A stretch of 64,000 nucleotides of DNA, from positions 116,652,930-116,716,929 of the forward strand of contig OX352762.1 of assembly GCA_947095585.1 (NCBI GenBank). The letters are read 5' to 3'. This DNA comes from Nephrocerus scutellatus. Lineage: Eukaryota > Arthropoda > Insecta > Diptera > Pipunculidae. Within the stretch, counting starts at the first letter, position 1, and every line of letters starts with the position of its first letter. Both the position numbers and the translations under genes were made by a program. This document shows, in pieces, positions 54,530 through 64,000 of the stretch. The notes beneath the pieces were generated by a model. It searched no databases, was not told the DNA's origin, and was given only the letters and a program-made list of their open reading frames with translations.

Positions 54530-55670
54530 TAAACAATGACCTTTGGCCCATGGAAAAGGACACGTTTTGGAACTTGGAACATTCGCACGCTCGTCAAGAC
54601 AACAACGCTTGCACAATTAACAAAATAATTTCGTAAATACCATCTAGAGATTCTTGGTCTCAGTGAGGTGAGATGGCCTGGAGTAGGGGAAAAACGAACA
54701 TCTACCGGCGAGCTTTTAATTTTTTCGGGTAAGCCTGCAGAAGAACACCGTGCCAATGGAGTGGGATTTCTACTCTCTAAAGATCGTTACAGGACTGGCA
54801 AGCAATATCCGATAGAATTATTATTGCAAGATTTTACTCTGCTGTTCGACAGGTCGTGTTTGTTCAAATTTACGCACCAATGGAACCTCTGAAGAAAAAG
54901 ACACGTTTTACTTGCGTCTAAATAACATATTAGATCTCAACTACGGAAGAGTGATATCGTTATTTTGATGGGTGACATTAACGCGAAGGTAGGCAGCGAC
55001 AACAGTGATTTCCCAATCACATGTCATGGGAAAACACGGCCTTGGTTCTATGAATGACAACGATGAAAGGTTTGCTCATCTATGTTCTGATCGCAACCTA
55101 ATCATTGGAGGCACAATTTTTCCCCCACAAAAACATCAACAAAGCCACCTGGACCTCTACTGATAACATGTACAACAACCGGATTGATCACATTGCTATA
55201 AGCCGATAAGTTTTGTTATTTGGCAGCTGGATGTCAAAAAATGGTGGTGCTGACTTGGATGTGTACTCTCGTGTTAACAAAGCGTGACACTCCTATAGTA
55301 TGCTAAATAATATCTGAAACTCCTCGCAAATCTCCCGGAATCTGGAGCTAACTATCTTCAGATCTAACGTTCCCTCAGTTCTCTTGTAACACGAAACGTG
55401 GAAAGTCACAGAGTCAATTGCGACGTGCCTCCAAGTATTCGTCAACAAGTGCTTAAGGAGGATACTCAGACGACGAAAATGGAGCTGGATTGGCCACACT
55501 TTGAGAAAGCCAGCGGACGATATTACGAAACTAGCGCTCGACTGGAATCCACAAGGAAGCCGTCGAGTTGGCCGTCCTAACAAGACATGAAAAAGGACAA
55601 AAGAAGAGGAAGCAAGATCCCAGGGGACCGAGTGGCGTCTCTTGAAACCTCAGGCGATAAATCCGAGTTC
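54530..55670 (+). mobile_element. APE-type LINE, internally deleted
   Basis: The 5' part encodes an APE endonuclease: TRFGTWNIRTLVKTTTLAQL, EILGLSEVRWPGVGEKRTST, then ILMGDINAKVGSDNSDFPIT (catalytic GD-N). From about 55350 the frames are those of the post-RT C-terminus: LRSNVPSVLL, TWKVTES, VFVNKCLRRILRRRKWSWIG, HTLRKPADDITKLALDWNPQ. The reverse transcriptase between is missing. Its C-terminal signature (WIGHTLRKP) differs from that of the RTE-like copies A-L, so it is a second family. Confidence 0.75.
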
Positions 55671-55835
55671 TAAACTAAAGTTTATTTGTCAACGCAAAAT
55701 TACCTTCAACTCTTACTTCTTGGTCAGGCCGCGAAGTTTTCAATCCACCCTCGTATAGTACACAAAACTAACGATAACCAGAATCATAATCAGACCGACG
55801 CTGACATCAACTTTGCAAAATTCAGCCGATCAGTA

Positions 55836-55900
55836 TGGTTCACGGTTAGAGCGCTAGGTAGAAATGCGAAGACACGAAGTTTGAATCTTCCCTTTTCAGT
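55836..55900 (+). other. tRNA-like sequence (SINE head or tRNA pseudogene)
   Basis: TGGTTCACGGTTAGAGCG is close to a pol III box A, and AGTTTGAATCT (55878-55888) to box B at normal spacing; a T-run follows at 55911. No full cloverleaf can be drawn. It does not match the SINE family at 16097 and the related loci. Confidence 0.4.
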
Positions 55901-56699
55901 ATTTTTTTTTTATTATTTTCTATTTTTCTTGGGTTTGTGCAATTGACCATTAGTATTCGTACATAAATGTTTTCAAATATTTTTTTTATTATACTGCAGA
56001 AAGGTATCATCATTGTTTCACTGTGCCCATTTCTTAGGTCACCTTACAATATTGCAATTAGCTTTAACAGGTTGCCACTTCAAAATTGAAACCTCACTTC
56101 AAGCGTCAATTTTATTGCACGATTTATTTATTTATACGTACATATTTATTACCTTTAGCTATATACCATTATTTGATACCAGAAAGCCATAAAACTTCTA
56201 AGGATGTTGTCTGTTTAGCAAACATCAAACACAATGCGTTTATGAAAGACCTTGGATGATGAAGAGGTCCAAGCTATTGTCATTAGCAATAGTCATTTGT
56301 GTTAAATATATACTCGTAAATAACCGTATCAGTTTCGAAATTGAATAGAGGGATGTTTAAAAGAGATATTTCAAAGCAACGAATAAAGTGTATTTTAAGT
56401 CTTTCTAGCAATCTTGGTTATTTACAAAAAAGACATGGACATGAGCGTATTTCAAGAAAATATTGAGATAGAATTTGAAGTTACTTCGGACGTAACCGCA
56501 AATTTAAAGGCGAACAATATTCAAAGCTAAATTAACTGAAAGAAAATTCGAACGTCCAGCTGTGTCTTAATAACAGGGAACATGCGGATTCTACATTGGG
56601 AATTGAGGCGATCCTTGGGCTGCTTGCTCTACATGTAGAGATGGTAAGCAAAGGTAAGAAGACTGGTAGAAAGAAAAAAAGACAGACTTTTCAGACAGA
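55901..56699. other. Intergenic, nothing recognised
   Basis: A+T-rich, no feature seen. Confidence 0.3.
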
Positions 56700-57430
56700 C
56701 ACCACTAGCCAGCATCATCTTTATATTCAGCTCTTCAACCGGCGTCTGGTTCTGGCCTACCGCTAGCCGGCATACCATGCGATAACATGGTGCGAAAGTA
56801 TGACTCAAAGAAAAATTGTGAATTCAAACTGATCACGAAGAAGGAATTCAGGTCTGAAACTGAATGCCTAATACAACCGGGCGCCATAATATAAAGTGAT
56901 ATACGGATCGATCAGGAAAGAAAGGGTACATGCGCGTGAGTAGATAGACAAAGGATCAGTACTCCGATGTTAAATCCTTTGTCTATGCTTCCGAGCATAA
57001 TCTAAGCAGAGCTGTATGCTATCGAAAGAATGCTCATTGCTATCACGAAAAGAAGTACATGACGCAGAGAATAGAGTCATAGTCTAATAACTAAGCAACA
57101 ATAAGCACACTGGACGCATTCCACTTTACATTAAGGCTTGACTCGTCGATAACAAAAAAAAATGTTTATACTGGGTGCCAGAACACATTAACGAGGCATC
57201 GGATAAGGTTGCGAACAGAAGCTGCACTGAGAGGATCAGAATGCTTTTGTGGTATAGGATACCGCATAATGCTGCAAGAGGTGTCCAGAATATTACCAAC
57301 ACTATGGGAGACGAAGATGGTATTTAGAAACTACAACCCAATAGGACATTGAAGACCAAGAGCAAAACTGAAAAAATACGGACTGAAAGAGTATGGCTAG
57401 CTGTGCGGACAAGCGGTGGAGAAGACATAT
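56700..57430 (+). mobile_element. Decayed LINE RNase H region
   Basis: ISRAELYAIERMLIAITKRS near 57000 and a degenerate VNRSCTERIRM-type end suggest an RNase H (AE-YAI). No intact frame. It ends at the same kind of junction (TTAAATTCTCTATATTAACTTCGCG-like) as the LINE at 1-465. Confidence 0.45.
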
Positions 57431-57435
57431 CCTCT

Positions 57436-57580
57436 TTTTAAATTCTCTATATTAACTTCGCGTTTCTTGGCTGGCTGGCACACCAAATCTTGTGATTAAT
57501 TTTTAACCCATTTCCTTAATCCCGATTTTATTCAAACTTTGCACACATGTATATCTCCGATGACGCCACTTTTACCATGA
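57436..57580 (+). repeat. Single unit of the 115-bp repeat family
   Basis: TAAATTCTCTATATTAACTT, TAATTTTTAACCCATTTCC, CCCGATTTTATTCAAACTTT, GCACACATGTATATCTCCGA. The order matches the start of the array at 466-600. Confidence 0.7.
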
Positions 57581-59628
57581 ATGTTTTTATTCCTTTGTGG
57601 AATCATAATCCCAAAACAAACTACAACCGTAACATTACGAACTAGAAACATTAAAACAGATCACAGGTAGGTCACTTTACCGGTACAATATCCCATTATA
57701 TCTGAAGAACTATTCACTCTCGTAAGAAGAAATAATTAAGTATCTACATAGTTGTACATGATATTAAACAAGATAATTGCATTTTTTTGTTACTCTTTTT
57801 ATAAAAAATTTTGCTGCTTGCTCGGTTGATCGCAATGTCGCATTGACGAATCCCCATTATACAATTCATCAAGTTTACACTGACTCATTTCATGTTTAAA
57901 TTCACGAACAGCTAAATGGCGCCTTCAATTATCATTGTCATATCGCTACAAGGGACTCAGTTGAAGAGCAATGTAAGAGTTAATTTTTTTCTCGTACAGA
58001 TTAAGAGACACTCTTAGAATAGGTAACGCAACGACAAAATTGATCGCCAAATTTGTTCTTATCAAAGCTGTCGCTACTGGTAGTCAATTTAGAAGCAATA
58101 GGTCAATTTTGTTCTTTTCAAAGAGATTTTTGATAATTTTTGGGTTTCTCTAGTACGAATATAAACTTTTGTTCTCCTGGCACTATAGCCACCACATGCT
58201 GAGATTGATTCAAAAATCGCAAAACTGAATTTGACGCTAGATCTTAAACTGATCGGAGATACTTACATATTTACAAATGCAGAGTATTAATCTGTGTATA
58301 CTCATAATTGAGAGGTAACTCGGTTATTACATTTTTTAAAAGTTACAAATGATGCGGAATATAATTAAACCTTGCGCTGGACAATAGTTCTTTGACATGC
58401 ATTTTAACAATAAGACTATAGAATAAAGCAATCAATTGTTTTTGATAACATGCCAACTTTCTAAAATCGGTAAAATCAAGTAAATCGAGCACATTAAACA
58501 AACAATTATGTATGTAACTCACACGTGTGCGTGTATACGACAACGACGACGTTATAGGCCTAAGTGTAATGCCCATTGGACATTTTGATTGATAGTACCA
58601 GTATCGGAGTTACACAGTGTGGCATCCATAATACACAAGCTTGCGCACCACACCTAATTTAGTATGTGAATGCAAAAATATCGACTTTGAGCGGCAGTTG
58701 TAGTAGCCAGACAAGTAATTGACAAGAATAACTGTTAATAGAAAATATACTTAATTTATAATAATCTCAATTGTTTGGCATTAAAATGTTTGTTGTAGTG
58801 TTATACCCTCTTATACCTGACACATGGTTTAAATACCTAGTTTTTGTTTCCATGAAGCCTGACGTTAAAGGAAACATGTGGTATAGTATAGTGACTTATT
58901 CCCATCAATACAATAAGCGTGTTCGGAATAGCTGAGGACGACTGAGGGAGACTTTTGTCTCCGAAAATTGGAGAAAATTCTCCGATGCCTTAAGGGCCAA
59001 CTATAATGAACTTGAGTTAGATTAATTTAGGTGAGGTGAACGACTCCTGTGCTTTTGATCGGTTTCTTCAAATGTTCGTTAACTTACGTGGGGTTAAGCA
59101 AGGTGTCAGTGAAGTGAGACATTCGGTGCGGAAATTTGACAACTGAGAGAAATTGTGTGAAATGCAAGTAGTTGCTAAAGCTAAAGTCAATTAAAGAATG
59201 AGAGAAGTTAGCTACGTTTTTCGTTCGGTTTTGTCGTGAGAACAAGCCCACTACATCCAATTATGGTTGGCCCTTTAGTGAGTATTTGTGTTCGAGTTAT
59301 CGAGGATACAGAGCGCTCCACATCTCGAACGCGCTTAATCAATCTTTAGATCGGTTTATATAGCTCATTATCGACTCTATGTCCTCCTTTAAGGCAGAAA
59401 CAGATCGAAGTGCGGTGCGATGCAGTACCAAACAAAATAGTATGCAGTACGGAAATCGTATTATTACTTGGAATATTAATTTCAGCAACTATTTCCATAT
59501 GTTTTTATTAAAACATTTTTGTAGTTTTTTTTTGCTTTATTGTATATTCCACAATTAATTCTGTTATCAGTTCCTATATCATATCAGTCTGCTACACTTT
59601 CAAATGAATGACAGCGATTATGGCTGCT
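57581..59628. other. Intergenic, nothing recognised
   Basis: Over 2 kb without named repeat or coding signal. The stretch 58900-59300 has slightly higher G+C and broken frames, possibly from an old element I cannot name. Confidence 0.35.
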
Positions 59629-59725
59629 CTCACAATGGAAAAATTGTATACTTAAGACTTAAAGGATTGTACTGATTTTGGTTTTGCCAAAAAGAAATGT
59701 TTGCTCGTTCTTGGAAATCCATACA
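59629..59725. mobile_element. Half of a CTCACAATGGAAAAA MITE
   Basis: CTCTCACAATGGAAAAATTG followed by TTAAGACTTAAAGGATTGTA matches the left arm of the hairpin at 49703-49850; GGAAATCCATACAAGCT begins the right arm, then it breaks off. Confidence 0.6.
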
Positions 59726-60017
59726 AGCTCACTGATTTTGTGTCCACCAAATACCCTTTTTACTTTTGTTTCTAAGAAATCTGTCAGAATAACGCACCCA
59801 ACCGCAAACTATTCTGTTTCTGGCTTAAGTTACTGTACAATTGACCGTAGAACTACACACTAACTACCTAAACCTTCCATATTCTATCTCAGAGGAAATT
59901 TGAGAAAACATTTCAATGTGGTAGTAAAAATTATTACTCAGAACAACAAAAAATTAGAAAATAACAACTCATAAAAATGAAAAATGTTCATATAAATTCT
60001 CTAGTCGGAGCTCCAAA

Positions 60018-60236
60018 ATGGGAAATAAAACTTCGTATGGCCCATTGGGAAAATATCCCAGGTCTGAGACAATCCAAACAATTAATCAGCTGGTGAGCTT
60101 TCTCACAGGTCACTGTGGCCTGCGGTATTACCTTAACAAAATTAATCTAGGCTCAGACACGGAATGTAGGCTCTGCTTGAAAGATGATGACTCATCCGAG
60201 CACATTATCTGTGGATGCCCAGCATTACGTTGGCCT
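60018..60236 (+). mobile_element. LINE C-terminal zinc-knuckle fragment
   Basis: ETIQTINQLVSFLTGHCGLR, YYLNKINLG, then CRLCLKDDDSSEHIICGCPA: the TGHC plus CxxC-x-H-x-C C-terminus found after RNase H in some insect LINEs. It is cut by RTE copy L. Confidence 0.65.
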
Positions 60237-61246
60237 TAACTATCTCTGGCTGGTGGAAGTGCGATCAAACCTAAATGTGGCCGCTGGTAGTTTCCCTACA
60301 GTGCAGGAAAAGCGAAATGATCGGGCTAGTCCCTTAAAAGTGAGGTTGGCGCGAAGCCAATAACCTCGCCCGTAAAAAAACATATTACGGAACCATAAAT
60401 AAGCCTCGGATACACTGATGAACGACGCCGACCATGGCAACGAAAACGGCTCGCCCTCGCAGCAAGAGTATGTCCTGGGGCTGATATGCCGAGCGTAGAA
60501 GAGACATGGACACGCCTTAAGAATACTGTCATTAGTACTGCTGACTCAAATTTAGGCAGTTGTCGTAGAGATCGGAACGACTGGATCGATGACGAATGTA
60601 AGCTAGCGACTGAACGTAAGAATGTTGCGTACCGGTCAATACAACAATCTCACGCGGGCACGCGAAGATGAATATAAAGAGCTCAGAGGATATAAAAAAA
60701 CAATTCTCCGGTGAAAGAAAGCGGCCTGGCAGAATAATCTCGTCCGTAAACTAGAACAGTACAGAGAAAGAGGACCGCACCAGGCGCGAAAGTTCTACCA
60801 AAGAGTCCGCGGTATGATATATACGCCGCGTTGTACATACTGCAAAGATAAAGAGGGTAATCTGATCGTCGATCTCAAAGGCATCTTAGAGCGATGGGAA
60901 GAGCACTTCATGAGTTGCTTAATGGCCAGCTAACTGAGGAATTGGAGGCTCCACCAATCACCGAAGACTACACTATGCTGCCGCCACGAAGTTAGCAGAG
61001 CAATAAACCGGCTCAAAAATAATAAGGCCCCGGGATCTAATGGTATCCCAGCGGAGCTGATTAAAACAAGAGGCCTCGCAATACACCAAGCAATTCATGA
61101 ACTAAAAGTGCAAGTATGGGAGGAAGAAGTGATGCCAGAAGACTGGCAAAGAGGCATCCTGTGCTCCATACATAAGAAATTATATATCACAATCTGCAGC
61201 AATTATCGTGGTATAACGTTGTTGAGTACCCCGTATAAGATTAAAT
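60237..61246 (+). mobile_element. RTE-like LINE copy L
   Basis: It has the 5' leader (GTGGAAGTGCGATCAAACC, then GCCCGTAAAAAAACATATTA), skips most of the endonuclease, then reads MPSVEETWTRLKNTVISTAD, NDWIDDECKLATERKNVAYR, the linker and AIHELKVQVWEEEVMPEDWQ and stops at 61246 before the RT core. The element is thus deleted inside and 3' truncated. Confidence 0.75.
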
Positions 61247-62994
61247 CGAAAACGACATCCTAACAACTCAAACAATTCCCAAGAACCAAACTTAACACAA
61301 ACATAAAGCAATAAATGGACCAACCCTGAGGGGTTTTTTCTCAACATCTAAAAAAAATATTAAGTTTAGATAACTTTTTAAATTGCTTATGGATTCCGAC
61401 TATTAAAGATAATCTATTAAACAACACAGCCTAAAAATTGTAATTTTTACTATTAAAAACTTGACCACAATTGAAAGAAAAACTGATCATTGAAACATTT
61501 AAATTTTTTATTTCTGCCAGACATTATTATTATTTATTATTATTGTTATTATTATTTGTATAACTTACCCACCACTCAAGTCCTTGATGTCAATTTAATT
61601 TTATGATTTTGTGTTTATCACTTTTGAAATAATAATTTGTTATTTCTCATAAAAATCACAGTTTAACTTTGTATCTTGTAGATTTTAAAATTACAAATTG
61701 CTTCCTTTTATTCACCAAGTTATCAAAAAATACAGTCGGCTACTAATCGTTATAAGTTATGATCATTTTCCAAATAAATTTTTTACAAAAGCACAAATTT
61801 TATTTTAAGTTAGGGATATTTTCTTATCCTAATAAGTCTTCAGACATAGCACACTATCAACCAGCACCGCTTAGATAAAATTTGCATTAATTTGCTTTAT
61901 AAAATATGTATAAATAATTGTTGTTTTTTCATCTTATCACTAATAAATTAAGTATTTGTCGGAGGGGAAACACAAACCGTCGTTTCACCGCGAACTGTAA
62001 GACGTGGACGACCGCTCGCAATGGTGTCTAAATTTAGACTGTTTTCAAGCTTCAACTCAATCTCAAGTCAAGTGCCGGTCTCAAGGAAGATACGAAGAAA
62101 CGTACGAAAACGAATCACACGCAATAGCAAATTAGTAAATATAGTAGTACATGTACATGTAAGAGAGCGCAAAAGAGAGCGCAATCACGAGAAACGGAAG
62201 ATTCGCATTGGTCAACCGCAATCCGCAACCATCGAGGCCAAGTCCGAATTTTAAATCTATGAGCTGTAATCTGTGAATTTAAATTTGAATCCAAATTGAA
62301 TGTAGCTGCAAACGAGACAAGCAGGACAACAATGTGAATTTGGAAGATTTGGTCCGTCCTGCGTCGATTGGTGCTTATAAATGTTGTCGAGCCAGTATGA
62401 TAAAAAATTTTACATGATAGGTCGGTCAGTTGTAAGAAAATGCCATCAATTACCAATTTTGAATTGTAAGTTAATATTTTCTAAATTTAAAGCCAAAGTA
62501 CTATAGTGCACTATCAAATGAATGGTATATTGACGTATGAAGAAGAAATAATGAGTTGTAAGCGCGCAACACCACTTACACGGAAGACTTGCTATACAGA
62601 ACTGTCTGTACTGACTGGTGACACCGACTTCTGAGAGATGCAACAATCGTCTCAGCGTATTTGGTGTTGTTGGCAACGCCAGTTCGACACTGCGATTGCG
62701 GCAACTTGAACTTGTGCTCGTATTTGTAAGATGAAACATTCATGCCCAGCTCATTTGTGCCAATGCATAGTACTCGTTGCTCGTGTTTTTGTGATGATAA
62801 GCTAGCTGCTACAGCAAATGTGCGTAGTAAATATCAATTTTGTAGGACTTTGCATATCGTGGACGCACGAAGCAGGGACATTAAACTTTTCATACGTACA
62901 CTCCGAATTTCTTGATTGAGCCACTTTTTTACATTCTCAATATTAAATTTGCGTCGGCGTGTGATGGTGGCTGGTTGATGGAATCTTATTATCA
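61247..62994. other. Intergenic, nothing firmly recognised
   Basis: 61250-61920 is very A+T-rich. 61960-62730 has higher G+C with GAGAGCGCAA repeats near 62162 and TCAGTTG near 62426, and could hold a promoter or 5' exon of a neighbouring gene. No coding frame here resembles a known family. Confidence 0.3.
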
Positions 62995-63115
62995 ATTTTT
63001 TACCCGATTTTATTCAATCTTTTCACACATGTGTATCTCCGATGACAACGCTTCCTATTAAAATTTAGAAAGTTTCGGGCCAAAGGGTATACATTTGAGG
63101 CTTTGAAATGGTATT
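62995..63115 (+). repeat. Single unit of the 115-bp repeat family
   Basis: ATTTTTTACCCGATTTTATT, CACACATGTGTATCTCCGAT, GACAACGC-TTCCTATTAAAA, then TTTCGGGCC. Same order as in the array at 466-1060. Confidence 0.7.
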
Positions 63116-63234
63116 CTCCAATTCTCTATTTATAAATAGCTTAACTACGATTTTTGTAAGTGAAACTACTTTATCGGCGGTGGGGAGAAAATCTAGCACG
63201 GTATCGAAAATAACTTTGAGTTACGATTTTTTGT

Positions 63235-63425
63235 TGCATTCATTTTGATGGTCTTTTAGGGTTCTTTTAGGGGGGGGGTTTACGCGTCTTTCAGGGGTTT
63301 TTGTGGTATTTTGCGGGTATATTTGGGACTTTTTTAAAGAGACTTTTGGAGGGTCTTTTGGCGGTCTTTTGATGGTCTTTTTGGGACTTTTATAGGTTTC
63401 TTGAGGTTTTTTTTGCCCCACAACA
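63235..63425. repeat. G/T-rich degenerate array flanked by inverted repeats
   Basis: GGTCTTTTAGGGTTC, GAGGGTCTTTTGGCGGTC and TTTTGATGGTCTTTTTGGG words as at 27355-27620. It is flanked by GTAAGTGAAACT (63157-63168) and AGTTTCACTTAC (63434-63445), an inverted pair. Confidence 0.75.
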
Positions 63426-63445
63426 TTAAAAAAGTTTCACTTACA

Positions 63446-64000
63446 CCGTGCGTAAAGGTTACATGTACTTTTTTTTAAATAGAAATACTATAAATTAAAT
63501 TGTTGACTCTGTGTTTGGATTTTTAGCCACTGGATTCCATTGAGTGCATGTATTAATTGGTACTAAATTTTTACTAATTTGCTTAATTCGTCATTTAAAT
63601 AATCATTTTTCAAAGAATTATAATTTTGGACGAGATTTCGCCTATCTATTTATTTATTAATTAATTAATTCACAACCGTCTCATAGAGCTTACATCAAAA
63701 AATGGTGGGTGTACTCACTATTTTTGGACAAAATCATTATCAATTAATGTTTAAAATCCAAAAAATGTAAATATTTATTTAAATTTATATTTTTATTTAT
63801 AAGATTTTTCAGGTGGTCAACTATTTATACCCTTTTTAAAGCCCGTATGATACTACATTTTTTTCTCATTTTCAAAGCATTAAAAATTGAATGTAGAGTA
63901 TCATGATAGATTTTAAATTCAATTTCCCAATGGGTGCGAGTGCGTACACAACAGTCACAACAATGCGAAAACGTCAAAAAAAATAATCTGTTATCTCGTT
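63446..64000. other. A+T-rich intergenic sequence
   Basis: Runs of TATTTATTTATTAA and AATTAATTAATT around 63645-63672; nothing else. Confidence 0.4.

Noticed and set aside
55293..55583. 96-codon - strand ORF
   Set aside because: Antisense to the C-terminal part of the APE-type LINE.
1..64000. CRISPR arrays, bacterial operons or prophage
   Set aside because: The sequence is eukaryotic with spliced genes; the tandem repeats have degenerate units and no unique spacers.

Overview
The window looks like a piece of a higher-dipteran (brachyceran fly) genome, most likely a tephritid-type fruit fly. The basis is two recognisable fly genes with canonical GT-AG splice sites and several introns of only 60-68 bp, an A+T-rich background, and a dense load of decayed insect transposons. 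The species assignment is inference; no name can be read from the sequence.

Only two host protein-coding genes can be supported, and they are convergent (tail to tail). (1) PIG-N, GPI ethanolamine phosphate transferase 1, lies on the + strand in two exons (2485-3262 and 3598-5528, 902 aa). (2) A SMOC-family secreted matricellular protein, orthologue of Drosophila magu/pentagone, lies on the - strand. I reconstruct ten coding exons from 40589 down to 8818 (618 aa): signal peptide, Kazal/follistatin, thyroglobulin-1, EF-hand pair, His-rich and acidic linker, second thyroglobulin-1, second EF-hand pair. All splice phases close and the total is exactly 619 codons including stop. Exon 1, with the signal peptide, is separated from the rest by a 26.2-kb intron made largely of transposon debris.

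Layout: 1-2.4 kb, LINE C-terminus plus a 115-bp tandem repeat; 2.5-5.6 kb, PIG-N; 5.7-7.95 kb, nested hAT, Helitron and RTE-like remnants; 8.6-14.3 kb, nine exons of the SMOC gene; 14.3-40.5 kb, giant intron 1 with RTE-like LINEs, a second RT-bearing LINE family, SINEs, mariner and IS630-like remnants and G/T-rich arrays; 40.6-64 kb, no recognisable host gene, with more LINE copies, a mariner pseudogene carrying its own insertion, tandem repeats, MITE hairpins and a SINE with an inverted head.

The transposon families recur many times, so copies can be compared within the window. This shows internally deleted LINEs, a head-inverted SINE and at least five fragments of one IS630-like transposase family. 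I found no convincing new gene system. The best biological leads are the duplicated Tg-EF module and possible in-frame intron retention in the SMOC gene, and the recurrent repeat families that connect distant loci.
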